Origin: CAKRPJ01 sp934376955
Lineage (GTDB): Bacteria > Bacillota > Clostridia > Lachnospirales > Lachnospiraceae
Length of the DNA stretch: 64,000 nucleotides
Direction of reading: 5' to 3'
NCBI GenBank assembly: GCA_934376955.1
Contig: CAKRPJ010000006.1
Coordinates: 1 to 64,000, forward strand
In this document: in pieces, positions 43,245 through 51,705 of the stretch
Layout: every line of letters starts with the position of its first letter
Numbering within the stretch: position 1 is the first letter of the stretch
Made by a program: the position numbers and the translations under genes
Notes under the pieces: generated by a model
Database searches by the model: none
Seen by the model: only the letters and a program-made list of their open reading frames with translations
What the model was told of the DNA's origin: nothing

Positions 43245-44096
43245 ATGAAAAAGAAAATTTTAGCAGTTACGGCTGCTGTATGTATGGCTGCAATGCTGGC
43301 AGGCTGCGGCTCCGAGACAGCGGAGACAAAGGCAGCAGAGGTAAAAACTGAGGCGGCAGCAGAGGCAAAGACAGAAGCAGCAGAGGCAAAGACAGAGGCG
43401 ACAGAAGCAAAGACAGAGGAAACCTCAGCCGCAGGCGGAAAGCTTGTTATGGCGACCAACGCAGAATTCCCGCCTTATGAATACTACGATGACGGCGGAA
43501 GCATCGTCGGTATCGATATCGATATCGCAACAGCCATCGCAGAGTATATGGGAATGGAATGTGAAGTAGAGGATATGGCTTTTGATTCCATCATCCCGTC
43601 CATCCAGTCCGGAAAGGCTGATTTCGGTCTTGCGGGAATCACAGTCAGCGAGGACAGAAAAGCCAGCGTGGACTTTACAGATACTTATGCGACTGCAACT
43701 CAGGTCGTTATCGTTAAGGACGGAAGCGATATCAAAACTCCGGATGATCTGACAGGAAAGACCATCGGTGTTCAGCTGGGAACAACAGGTGATATTTACG
43801 CCAGCGACATTGAGGGTGCGACTGTAGAACAGTATAATAAGGGCTTCGAGGCAGTTCAGGCACTGAGCCAGGGCAAGATCGACGCAGTTGTTATTGATGG
43901 CGAGCCTGCAAAGGTATTTGTTTCTCAGGATGACAGCTTAAAGGTTCTTGATGATGCAATGACCGTTGAGGAATATGCGATCTGCGTTAAGAAGGGAAAT
44001 GACGAGCTGGTAAACAAGATCAATGAGGCGATCGCAGCATTAAAGGAATCCGGAAAGCTGCAGGAGATCGTTGATAAGTATATTACTGCAGAATAG
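43245..44096 (+). CDS. Amino-acid ABC transporter substrate-binding lipoprotein
   Basis: A 283-residue lipoprotein. Lipobox MLAGCGSET with Cys near residue 22; a linker of repeated EAKTEA-type units from residue about 27 to 60; then an SBP_bac_3 domain (VMATNAEFPPYEYYDDGG, IVGIDIDIATAIAEYMG, PDDLTGKTIGVQLGTTGD) of the polar amino-acid family (GlnH/FliY-like). CAGGAGGAGG precedes the ATG at 43245. First gene of a three-gene importer. The ligand is probably a polar amino acid or cystine; not determinable. Confidence 0.92.
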   Translation: MKKKILAVTAAVCMAAMLAGCGSETAETKAAEVKTEAAAEAKTEAAEAKTEATEAKTEETSAAGGKLVMATNAEFPPYEYYDDGGSIVGIDIDIATAIAEYMGMECEVEDMAFDSIIPSIQSGKADFGLAGITVSEDRKASVDFTDTYATATQVVIVKDGSDIKTPDDLTGKTIGVQLGTTGDIYASDIEGATVEQYNKGFEAVQALSQGKIDAVVIDGEPAKVFVSQDDSLKVLDDAMTVEEYAICVKKGNDELVNKINEAIAALKESGKLQEIVDKYITAE

Positions 44097-44121
44097 AGAG
44101 TCGTTTACTGATAATGAACAG

Positions 44122-44166
44122 GGCTGCCGAATCGGTCGAATAAACCGAGAAGGCAGCCTGTCTTTT
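44122..44166 (+). terminator. Intercistronic hairpin between binding protein and permease genes
   Basis: GGCTGCC (44122-44128) pairs with GGCAGCC (44152-44158), with inner TCGGT/ACCGA pairing and a short T-run. It probably lowers permease/ATPase expression relative to the binding protein or stabilises the upstream mRNA. Confidence 0.65.
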
Positions 44167-44182
44167 GCGAAAGGTTTTATTT

Positions 44183-44875
44183 ATGTGGGAGAGCTTTGTA
44201 GATCGTTTTATTCTTAATTTTATTTCCGGCGACCGCTGGCACTATATTGTTGACGGTCTTGGCGTGACCTTGGAGGTTACTTTGTTTTCCGGTCTTGTCG
44301 GTATCCTGATCGGCTTTCTGGTGGCGATTATCCGTTCGTCACACGACAATACGGGAAGGTTTAAGCTTTTAAACCTGCTGTGCAAGCTGTATCTGACGGT
44401 AATCCGGGGAACTCCGGTCGTTGTGCAGCTTCTGATCATCTACTTTGTCGTATTCGGTTCTGTCAAAATCGATAAGACGCTGGTGGCGATCATGGCCTTC
44501 GGCATCAACTCCGGCGCATACGTAGCCGAGATCTTCCGAAGCGGGATCATGTCTATTGAAGCCGGACAGTTTGAGGCCGGACGAAGCCTTGGCTTTAATT
44601 ATACCCAGACCATGTGGTACGTTATTATGCCGCAGGCATTTAAAAATGTTCTTCCGGCACTCTGCAACGAGTTTATTGCTCTTTTAAAGGAGACATCCGT
44701 TGCAGGCTATATTGCCCTTCAGGATCTGACAAAAGGCGGAGATATCATCAGAAGCCGTACTTATGATGCCTTTATGCCGTTACTGGCGGTGGCACTTATT
44801 TATCTGATACTCGTGGTCGTATTTACGAATCTGGTGCAGAGACTTGAGAGGAGGCTGAGAAAGAGTGAGCGATAA
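44183..44875 (+). CDS. Amino-acid ABC transporter permease (HisM/GlnP-type)
   Basis: A 230-residue BPD_transp_1 permease with about five hydrophobic segments (DGLGVTLEVTLFSGLVGILI onward). The EAA motif region reads EAGRSLGFNYTQTMWYVIMP, and YLTVIRGTPVVVQLL is a hallmark of polar amino-acid permeases. The ATG at 44183 matches the family N-terminus; a TTG at 44165 in the same frame falls in the hairpin tail. It overlaps the ATPase gene by 11 bp. Confidence 0.92.
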   Translation: MWESFVDRFILNFISGDRWHYIVDGLGVTLEVTLFSGLVGILIGFLVAIIRSSHDNTGRFKLLNLLCKLYLTVIRGTPVVVQLLIIYFVVFGSVKIDKTLVAIMAFGINSGAYVAEIFRSGIMSIEAGQFEAGRSLGFNYTQTMWYVIMPQAFKNVLPALCNEFIALLKETSVAGYIALQDLTKGGDIIRSRTYDAFMPLLAVALIYLILVVVFTNLVQRLERRLRKSER

Positions 44876-45611
44876 TACAATGCAGCCTCTGATCCGTGTA
44901 AGAGGCCTGAAAAAAAGCTTTGGAGACCTTGATGTATTAAAGGGGATCGATGTAGATATCAATAAGGGAGATGTTGTTTTCGTTGTCGGCCCTTCCGGCT
45001 CCGGAAAGAGTACGTTCCTTCGCTGTCTGAATCGTCTGGAGGAACCGACCGGCGGAAGCATTACGTTCGAGGGCGTTGACATTACAGACGCTAAGACCGA
45101 TATTGATAAGCATCGTCAGAGAATGGGAATGGTATTCCAGCAATTTAACCTGTTCCCCCACATGACCATCATGAAAAACCTTACGATCGCTCCGATGAAG
45201 CTTCAGGGCCGGAGCAGGCAGGAGGCAGAAGCAACTGCCAGAGAGCTTTTGGCGCGCGTCGGACTGGCAGACAGGGCGGATGCATACCCGAGCCAGCTTT
45301 CCGGCGGACAGAAGCAGAGGATCGCGATCGTCCGCGCACTTTGCATGAAGCCGGACGTTATGTTATTTGATGAGCCGACATCTGCTCTGGATCCGGAGAT
45401 GGTTGGCGAGGTGCTGAATGTTATGCGTGAGCTGGCGGATGAAAAAATGACAATGGTGGTAGTTACCCACGAGATGGCGTTTGCACGCGAGGTGGCTACA
45501 AGAGTCATGTTTATGGATGAAGGATATTTTATCGAGGAGAATGATCCGAAAAACTTCTTTGAACATCCGCAGAATGAGAGATTAAAGAACTTCCTGAGTA
45601 AAGTCCTTTAG
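44865..45611 (+). CDS. Amino-acid ABC transporter ATP-binding protein (GlnQ-type)
   Basis: A 248-residue ATPase with every motif: Walker A GPSGSGKST near residue 46, Q-loop VFQQFNLFPH, signature LSGGQKQR near 150, Walker B DVMLFDEPTSALD, and H-loop VTHEMAFAR. GTG at 44865 lies 11 nt after AGGAGG and overlaps the permease stop; the ATG at 44880 is a weaker alternative. It energises uptake by the preceding permease and binding protein. Confidence 0.94.
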   Translation: MSDNTMQPLIRVRGLKKSFGDLDVLKGIDVDINKGDVVFVVGPSGSGKSTFLRCLNRLEEPTGGSITFEGVDITDAKTDIDKHRQRMGMVFQQFNLFPHMTIMKNLTIAPMKLQGRSRQEAEATARELLARVGLADRADAYPSQLSGGQKQRIAIVRALCMKPDVMLFDEPTSALDPEMVGEVLNVMRELADEKMTMVVVTHEMAFAREVATRVMFMDEGYFIEENDPKNFFEHPQNERLKNFLSKVL

Positions 45612-45622
45612 TGTATAAAATG

Positions 45623-45661
45623 ATGGCCGGCAGAATGTCAACTGAGCATTCCGCCGGCCAT
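45623..45661. terminator. Long hairpin spanning the stop of the TIGR04086 gene
   Basis: ATGGCCGGCAGAATG (45623-45637) pairs with CATTCCGCCGGCCAT (45647-45661), 14 of 15 pairs. It lies between convergent genes and overlaps the last codons of the minus gene (45638). T-tracts are poor on both sides. Confidence 0.65.
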
Positions 45662-45997
45662 TCCGCTTCCAAGACAGAGCATCAGGATGCCGAGGATAGA
45701 CTGGGGTGCTGACGTAAGCTTACCGGCCTGAAGATAGGACATCAGGAGCAGAAGAAGGAAATATAAGGCACCGATGAGCAGTCCCCAGAAAAAACGGCGC
45801 GTTTTCATGGCCCGTCCGGCCAATATCCCACCGGCCAGACAGGAGAGGATGTAGACGATCCGCACCCCGGTATTTACCTGAGCTTCCGGAAGACGGAAGC
45901 GGAAAAGGGCAAAGGACAGGGCTGCCAAAAGCACGGCAGAAATCAGGTAGGTAAGAAGAAGTGTGCGTATAACACGCCATACATTTTGAGAAAACAT
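45638..45997 (-). CDS. TIGR04086-family membrane protein (YrzE-like)
   Basis: A 119-residue protein with four hydrophobic segments (residues about 13-32, 45-62, 67-86, 98-117) and a Gly-rich second segment GGILAGRAMK, matching the small uncharacterised TIGR04086/YrzE family, which in many Clostridia sits beside scfA, secDF, tgt and yajC, as here. GGAGCC upstream of its ATG is a weak ribosome site. It is divergent from scfA. Function unknown. Confidence 0.78.
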   Translation of the reverse strand: MFSQNVWRVIRTLLLTYLISAVLLAALSFALFRFRLPEAQVNTGVRIVYILSCLAGGILAGRAMKTRRFFWGLLIGALYFLLLLLMSYLQAGKLTSAPQSILGILMLCLGSGMAGGMLS

Positions 45998-46072
45998 AAA
46001 ACAGGGCTCCTTTCAGTGAAATTGGGGATATAACTGATAAAACATATTCGGAAGTCACGAAAATTATCCCTA

Positions 46073-46101
46073 TTGCATAATAGAAATTGGTATGGTATAA
46101 T
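46073..46101 (+). promoter_or_regulatory. scfA promoter, extended -10
   Basis: TTGCAT at 46073-46078, 17 bp, TATAAT at 46096-46101 preceded by TGG (extended -10). A strong constitutive-looking promoter for the SCIFF peptide. Confidence 0.8.
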
Positions 46102-46145
46102 GACCGCGAAGCAAATTCGAGAAATAATAACAGGAGGTATATAAC

Positions 46146-46292
46146 ATGAAGCACGTAAAGACATTAAATTCCAACACATTAAAGAACAGCATGAAGAAGG
46201 GCGGCTGCGGCGAATGCCAGACATCCTGTCAGTCTGCATGTAAGACATCCTGCACAGTAGGTAACCAGAGCTGCGAAAACAGCAACCGCTAA
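46146..46292 (+). CDS. scfA: SCIFF ranthipeptide precursor
   Basis: A 48-residue peptide, MKHVKTLNSNTLKNSM followed by a Cys-rich core with six cysteines at positions 21, 24, 28, 32, 36 and 43. This is the 'six Cys in forty-five' (SCIFF) family, the most conserved RiPP precursor in Clostridia. Its maturase (downstream gene) forms sulfur-to-gamma-carbon thioether links from these Cys to Thr or other residues. AGGAGGT is ideally placed. The function of mature SCIFF is unsettled; export and quorum-type roles have been proposed for the family. A strong promoter drives it and a hairpin separates it from the maturase gene. Confidence 0.97.
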   Translation: MKHVKTLNSNTLKNSMKKGGCGECQTSCQSACKTSCTVGNQSCENSNR

Positions 46293-46329
46293 TGGCAGGA
46301 CTTCGGACAATCGGGAGTTTTTAAAGAGA

Positions 46330-46366
46330 CCCCTACGGTCGTATGATTGTAGGGGCTATTCTTGTC
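46330..46366 (+). terminator. Attenuator hairpin between scfA and scfB
   Basis: CCCCTAC (46330-46336) pairs with GTAGGGG (46349-46355), then a weak T-rich tail. It would give more peptide mRNA than maturase mRNA. Confidence 0.6.
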
Positions 46367-46420
46367 ATATAAAATGTTACCTGTGACGTCCGGAATCACA
46401 TAAGAGATAGGAGAATAATT

Positions 46421-47815
46421 GTGATACATCAGTATATCAACAACGGATATCATATCGTTCTGGATGTCAACAGCGGCTCCGTCCATTCGGTGGATGCCCT
46501 TTTTTATGATGTAGTAAAGGTGCTGTCCGGAATGGTGGAGGACATGGAAAAACCATCACCTCTTACAGAAGAACAGAAGCAGGCAGTTCTTCAGGGCCTG
46601 AAGGAGAAATACAGCGAGGAGGATCTTAAGGATGCCTTATCGGATGTTCAGGAGCTGATCGATGCAGAGGAGCTGTTTACTGCGGATATCTATAAAGACT
46701 ATGTAGTCGATTTCAAAAAACGTCAGACAGTCGTTAAGGCACTCTGTCTGCATATTGCCCATGACTGTAATCTGGCCTGCCGCTACTGCTTTGCAGAAGA
46801 AGGAGAATATCACGGGCGCAGAGCTCTGATGAGCTTTGAGGTTGGAAAAAAGGCACTGGATTTCCTGATCGCCAATTCCGGAAACCGCATCAATCTTGAG
46901 GTGGACTTTTTCGGCGGCGAGCCGTTAATGAACTGGAACGTCGTTAAGCAGCTTGTGGAATACGGCCGTTCCAAAGAAAAAGAGTATAATAAGAAATTCC
47001 GCTTTACCCTTACGACAAACGGTGTTCTTTTAAATGACGAGATCATGGATTTCTGTAACCGGGAAATGAGCAACGTGGTCTTAAGTCTGGACGGAAGAAA
47101 AGAGGTAAACGATAAGATGCGTCCGTTCCGAAACGGAACAGGCAGCTACGATATTATCGTTCCCAAATTCCAGAAATTTGCAGAGTCCCGCGGTGAGAAG
47201 GATTATTTTGTGCGGGGAACCTTCACAAGAAATAATCTGGATTTCTCAAAGGATGTACTCCATTTTGCGGATATCGGCTTTGAAAAGCTGTCGGTGGAGC
47301 CGGTCGTGGCACCTCCGGAGGCGCCTTACTCCATAAGAGAGGAAGACCTTCCGCAGATCCTCGAAGAATACGACAGCCTCGCAAAGGAATTTGTCAGGAG
47401 ACAGAAGGAAGGACGCGGCTTCAAATTCTTCCACTTTATGCTTGACCTGAATCAGGGCCCGTGCGTTGCAAAACGTCTGTCCGGCTGCGGTTCGGGCACC
47501 GAGTATTTGGCTGTTACCCCATGGGGAGATTTTTATCCGTGCCACCAGTTTGTCGGAATGGAAGATTTCCTTCTGGGAAATGTGGACGAGGGTATCACCA
47601 ATACCAAGATCCGCGATGAGTTTAAACTCTGTAATGTATATGCCAAGGAAAAATGTAAGGACTGCTTTGCCAGATTCTACTGCAGCGGCGGCTGTGCGGC
47701 AAACTCCTACAATTTCCACGGAAAGATCACAGATGCTTATGATATCGGCTGCGAAATGCAGAAAAAGCGCATTGAGTGTGCCATTATGATAAGGGCAGCG
47801 CTGGCAGAGAACTAG
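46421..47815 (+). CDS. scfB: SCIFF radical SAM maturase (thioether-forming, SPASM)
   Basis: A 464-residue radical SAM enzyme of the CteB/SCIFF-maturase family. An N-terminal RRE-like domain (residues 1-100, HQYINNGYHIVLDVNSGSV) binds the leader. The radical SAM motif CNLACRYC has Cys116, 120 and 123. SPASM cysteines bind auxiliary [4Fe-4S] clusters: CGSGTEYLAVTPWGDFYPC, and KCKDCFARFYCSGGC near the C-terminus. The start is GTG at 46421, with AGGAG about 10 nt upstream. It follows scfA after a 128-bp attenuating gap. It is known to install ranthionine links on SCIFF cysteines; that activity is inferred here from the family. Confidence 0.97.
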   Translation: MIHQYINNGYHIVLDVNSGSVHSVDALFYDVVKVLSGMVEDMEKPSPLTEEQKQAVLQGLKEKYSEEDLKDALSDVQELIDAEELFTADIYKDYVVDFKKRQTVVKALCLHIAHDCNLACRYCFAEEGEYHGRRALMSFEVGKKALDFLIANSGNRINLEVDFFGGEPLMNWNVVKQLVEYGRSKEKEYNKKFRFTLTTNGVLLNDEIMDFCNREMSNVVLSLDGRKEVNDKMRPFRNGTGSYDIIVPKFQKFAESRGEKDYFVRGTFTRNNLDFSKDVLHFADIGFEKLSVEPVVAPPEAPYSIREEDLPQILEEYDSLAKEFVRRQKEGRGFKFFHFMLDLNQGPCVAKRLSGCGSGTEYLAVTPWGDFYPCHQFVGMEDFLLGNVDEGITNTKIRDEFKLCNVYAKEKCKDCFARFYCSGGCAANSYNFHGKITDAYDIGCEMQKKRIECAIMIRAALAEN

Positions 47816-47827
47816 CATGTCGAAATC

Positions 47828-47960
47828 GTAACTATTCAGTACCTTCATAGTTACAAGCAAAAATCCATTCCAAATCGGCTGCGCCGACGGGATTTTTGCC
47901 TTCCAGCTTATGTTTTCTTACGGTCAGCGCAGCAAGTGCGCAGACCTACTGAACAGTTAC
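47828..47960. repeat. Nested inverted repeat between scfB and secDF
   Basis: The outer arms GTAACTATTCAGTA (47828-47841) and TACTGAACAGTTAC (47947-47960) pair at 13 of 14 positions. Inside are GCAAAAATCC/GGATTTTTGC (47857-47866, 47890-47899) around CGGC-TGC-GCCG, and GCGCA/TGCGC (47926-47942). The structured RNA or DNA element of 133 nt has no coding potential I can support. The inner stem could also end scfB transcription. Confidence 0.7.
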
Positions 47961-47990
47961 CCGAAATCTTAAATATAAGGAGAAAGAACC

Positions 47991-50183
47991 ATGAAGACCA
48001 ACAAAGGAAAGGGCATTGCCTGCCTTTTGGGCCTCCTGATCGTGGTCGGTATTTTCGGTTATCTGGGGTATGATACACTCCAGAAAAGCAAGATCATCAC
48101 CGATGACAAGGGAGTGACCTTCCAGGAAGGCGGAATTAAGCTTGGCCTCGATCTGGCAGGCGGTGTAAGCATCACATATCAGGCCAAGGATGAAAATCCA
48201 TCTTCAGAGGATATGGCGGACACCCAGTACAAGCTTCAGCAGAGAGTGCAGAATTACAGCTCAGAGGCTGAGGTATATCAGGAGGGCAGCAACCGTATCA
48301 ACATTGATATTCCGGGTGTAACGGATGCAAACAAGGTTCTCGAGGAGCTTGGAAAGCCCGGCTCCCTGCAGTTCTATGATGAAAATATGCAGACCGTTCT
48401 TGAAGGAACTGATGTAGCTTCTGCAAAGCCGGTGATCTATAAGGATCAGAAAACAGGCGCCAACAGCTACGAGGTCGCACTGACCTTCACCGAGGAAGGC
48501 GCAAAGAAATTTGCAGAAGTAACCGCAGCCAACGTGGGAAAGAGGATCGCTATCGTATATGACGGAACCCTCTATTCCAATCCGGTGGTTCAGCAGGCTA
48601 TCACGGGAGGTCAGGCATCCATTTCCGGAATGACTACCTATGAGGAGGCAGATCGGCTTGCATCCACAATCCGTATCGGCTCCCTGTCCCTTGAGCTGGA
48701 AGAACTCCGTTCCAATGTGGTAGGCGCTAAGCTTGGTCAGGAAGCGGTTGCAACAAGCCTTAAGGCCGGAGTGATCGGTTTTGGGATCGTATGTGTATTC
48801 ATGATCGTGGTATATCTTATTCCGGGACTCGCCGCTTGCATCGCCTTATGCCTGTATGTGGCCCTGATCCTGATCCTTCTTGCCGCATTTGAGGTTACAC
48901 TTACTTTACCTGGTATTGCAGGTATCATCCTCTCGATCGGTATGGCGGTGGACGCAAACGTTATCATCTTTACCCGTATCAAAGAGGAGATCGGTCTTGG
49001 AAAGACGGTAAAATCTGCCATCAAAACAGGCTTTGCGAAAGCATTATCTGCCATCATCGATGGAAACGTTACGACCCTGATCGCAGCCGCAGTCCTGTAC
49101 TGGAGAGGTTCCGGCACAGTAAGAGGCTTTGCCACAACGCTGGCGATCGGTATTATCCTGTCCATGTTTACGGCTCTGTTTGTAACAAAGTTTGCTTTAA
49201 ATACTCTCTATACACTGGGCTTTACCGATAAAAAGTTCTATGGTGTGAAAAAAGAAAAGCCGGCGATCAATTTCCTTGGAAAGAGAATGGTCTGCTTTGC
49301 AATCTCTCTCCTGCTTATTGCCGGAGGCTTTGTGGGAATGGGCATCAATAAAGCCCATATCGGCAGTGCCTTTAACTACGGACTTGACTTTAAGGGCGGT
49401 ACCTCCACAAGCGTGACCTTCAATGAGGATATGTCCTTAGAGCGCATTTCTGACGAGGTGGTTCCGGTTGTTGAGGAAGTGACAAAGGATGTTGACACCC
49501 AGACCCAGAAGGTTGCCGGAACTAATGAAGTCATCATCAAGACAAGGACCCTCAGCGTAGAAGAACGTCAGGCTCTGAATGCAGCCCTCATCGAAAAATT
49601 CGGTGTAGACGAATCTAAGATCGTTGCCGAGAGCATCTCCGGTGCAGTCAGTGCAGAAATGAAAAGTGATGCGGTCGTAGCCACGGTCATTGCTACGATC
49701 TGTATGCTGATCTATATCTGGATCCGTTTCAAGAACATCCGCTTTGCGGCAAGTGCTGTTATTGCACTGGTACATGATGTGCTTGTTGTGATCGCATGCT
49801 ATGCCCTTGCGAAATGGTCTGTCGGCTCTACAGCCATCGCCTGCCTGCTTACCATCGTCGGATACTCCATCAACGCTACGATCGTTATCTTCGACCGTAT
49901 CCGTGAGAATCTGGCATTAAAGGGCTCCAGAGCAGATCTGGCGGATGTCGTGAACCAGAGTATCACACAGACCTTCACGCGAAGTATCAATACATCCTTA
50001 ACCACCTTTGTGATGGTACTGGTACTGTTTATCATGGGTGTATCCTCCATCCGCGAGTTTGCACTTCCGTTAATGGCAGGTATTATCTGCGGTACCTACT
50101 CCTCTGTATGCCTGACCGGAGCACTCTGGTATGTGATGAGCACCGCAAAGGGCAAAAAGACAGCTGCAAAATCTGACAAATAG
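47991..50183 (+). CDS. secDF: SecDF preprotein translocase accessory (fused)
   Basis: A 730-residue membrane protein. The SecD half (to about residue 410) has GGIKLGLDLAGGVSITYQ, the P1 domain (GKPGSLQFYDENM) and GIILSIGMAVDANVIIFTRI. The SecF half has FNYGLDFKGGTSTSVTF and ATIVIFDRIREN. Twelve hydrophobic segments fit the RND fold that uses the proton or sodium gradient to pull exported proteins. Fusion is common in Firmicutes. AGGAGAAAG precedes the ATG. It heads secDF-tgt-yajC. Confidence 0.97.
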   Translation: MKTNKGKGIACLLGLLIVVGIFGYLGYDTLQKSKIITDDKGVTFQEGGIKLGLDLAGGVSITYQAKDENPSSEDMADTQYKLQQRVQNYSSEAEVYQEGSNRINIDIPGVTDANKVLEELGKPGSLQFYDENMQTVLEGTDVASAKPVIYKDQKTGANSYEVALTFTEEGAKKFAEVTAANVGKRIAIVYDGTLYSNPVVQQAITGGQASISGMTTYEEADRLASTIRIGSLSLELEELRSNVVGAKLGQEAVATSLKAGVIGFGIVCVFMIVVYLIPGLAACIALCLYVALILILLAAFEVTLTLPGIAGIILSIGMAVDANVIIFTRIKEEIGLGKTVKSAIKTGFAKALSAIIDGNVTTLIAAAVLYWRGSGTVRGFATTLAIGIILSMFTALFVTKFALNTLYTLGFTDKKFYGVKKEKPAINFLGKRMVCFAISLLLIAGGFVGMGINKAHIGSAFNYGLDFKGGTSTSVTFNEDMSLERISDEVVPVVEEVTKDVDTQTQKVAGTNEVIIKTRTLSVEERQALNAALIEKFGVDESKIVAESISGAVSAEMKSDAVVATVIATICMLIYIWIRFKNIRFAASAVIALVHDVLVVIACYALAKWSVGSTAIACLLTIVGYSINATIVIFDRIRENLALKGSRADLADVVNQSITQTFTRSINTSLTTFVMVLVLFIMGVSSIREFALPLMAGIICGTYSSVCLTGALWYVMSTAKGKKTAAKSDK

Positions 50184-50200
50184 AATCAATGGGGAAAACC

Positions 50201-51349
50201 ATGAAATATCAAATTCTGACAAAAGACGGACGTGCTAAGAGGGCTGTCGTAGAGACAGTCCACGGCACGATCCAGACCCCGGTTTTCATGAATGTGGGAA
50301 CAGTCGGCGCCATTAAAGGAGCGGTATCTACCGATGATCTTCGGGAGATCGGAACTCAGGTGGAGCTCTCCAATACGTACCACCTTCATGTCAGGACAGG
50401 AGATAAAGTGATCAAGGAGCTGGGCGGCCTTCACCGGTTTATGAACTGGGACCGCCCGATCCTGACGGACTCCGGCGGATTCCAGGTATTTTCTCTGGCG
50501 GGTCTTAGAAAGATCAAGGAGGAAGGCGTGTACTTCAGCTCCCATATCGACGGTCACAAGATCTTTATGGGGCCGGAGGAAAGCATGCAGATCCAGTCGA
50601 ATCTGGGCTCAACGATCGCAATGGCCTTCGATGAATGTGCGCCCCATCCCTGTACGAGGGAATATATGGAAAATTCCGTGGCGCGGACTACCCGCTGGCT
50701 TGCAAGATGCAAGGCCGAGATGGAACGCCTTAATTCCCTTCCGGATACATTAAACAAAGAACAGCTCTTATTCGGCATCAACCAGGGCGGTACCTTTGAA
50801 GATATCCGCATCGCCCATGCAGATACGATCTCAAAAATGGATTGTGACGGTTATGCGCTGGGAGGGCTGGCAGTAGGAGAAAGCCATGAGGAAATGTATC
50901 GTATCCTTGATGTGACGGTTCCTCATCTTCCGGAGAACAAGCCTACTTACCTTATGGGAGTCGGCACACCGGCCAATATTCTTGAGAGCGTTGACCGCGG
51001 GGTGGATTTCTTTGACTGTGTATATCCAACACGTAACGGCCGTCATGGCCATGTGTATACAAACTGCGGCAAGCTGAATCTTGCAAACAAGCAGTTTGAA
51101 AAGGACATGCGCCCGATTGAAGAAGGGTGTCAGTGTCCGGCCTGCCGTTCTTACAGCAGAGCCTATATCCGTCATCTTTTAAAGGCGAAGGAGATGCTTG
51201 GAATGCGTCTTTGCGTTCTCCATAACCTTTACTTCTACAACACGATGATGACGGAGATCAGAGAAGCGATCGAGAATCACTGTTACGCCGAGTATAAGGC
51301 GAAAAAGCTGGAGGGCGTGACCGGTGATTATAAAGACAAGCAGAAATAG
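50201..51349 (+). CDS. tgt: tRNA-guanine transglycosylase (queuine)
   Basis: A 382-residue enzyme putting preQ1 into position 34 of GUN-anticodon tRNAs. Nucleophile Asp in CVYPTRNGRHGH (DCVYP preceding), the substrate-binding DSGGFQVFSL near residue 88, and zinc-site CQCPACRSYSRAY with a later HNLYFYNTMM are all present. The start at 50201 has GGGGAA before it; an ATG at 50189 without a ribosome site is rejected. It follows secDF by 17 bp. Confidence 0.97.
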   Translation: MKYQILTKDGRAKRAVVETVHGTIQTPVFMNVGTVGAIKGAVSTDDLREIGTQVELSNTYHLHVRTGDKVIKELGGLHRFMNWDRPILTDSGGFQVFSLAGLRKIKEEGVYFSSHIDGHKIFMGPEESMQIQSNLGSTIAMAFDECAPHPCTREYMENSVARTTRWLARCKAEMERLNSLPDTLNKEQLLFGINQGGTFEDIRIAHADTISKMDCDGYALGGLAVGESHEEMYRILDVTVPHLPENKPTYLMGVGTPANILESVDRGVDFFDCVYPTRNGRHGHVYTNCGKLNLANKQFEKDMRPIEEGCQCPACRSYSRAYIRHLLKAKEMLGMRLCVLHNLYFYNTMMTEIREAIENHCYAEYKAKKLEGVTGDYKDKQK

Positions 51350-51364
51350 AATGGAGGTGTATTT

Positions 51365-51643
51365 ATGACGAACAGCCCGGCATTTTGGATTGGCTATATT
51401 ATTCTTATCTTTGCGTTCATGTATTTCATTGCGATCAGACCGCAGCAGAAGGAAAAGAAAAAAATGCAGGAATTAATGGCAAGTATTGCAGTGGGTGACA
51501 GCGTGCTGACATCCAGCGGCTTTTACGGAGTGATCATTGATATGACAGACGATACAGTGATCGTTGAGTTTGGCAACAACAAGAACTGCCGTATTCCGAT
51601 GCAGAAGCAGGCGATCGTTCAGGTTGAGAAGCCTGAAGCCTAA
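51365..51643 (+). CDS. yajC: Preprotein translocase subunit YajC
   Basis: A 92-residue protein with one N-terminal membrane helix (residues 6-25, FWIGYIILIFAFMYFIAIRP) and a soluble tail with RPQQKEKKK and DSVLTSSGFYGVI, typical of YajC. It stabilises SecDF. Here it follows tgt after 15 bp, at the end of the unit. Ribosome site GGAGGTG. Confidence 0.95.
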   Translation: MTNSPAFWIGYIILIFAFMYFIAIRPQQKEKKKMQELMASIAVGDSVLTSSGFYGVIIDMTDDTVIVEFGNNKNCRIPMQKQAIVQVEKPEA

Positions 51644-51659
51644 GAAATATTGCAAAATG

Positions 51660-51699
51660 AAAAGAGATCCACTCCGTATGGAAGGGATCTCTTTTGTTT
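51660..51699. terminator. Bidirectional terminator after yajC
   Basis: AAAAGAGATCC (51660-51670) pairs with GGATCTCTTTT (51685-51695), with T-runs on both ends; between convergent genes. Confidence 0.85.
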
Positions 51700-51705
51700 A
51701 GGTAA

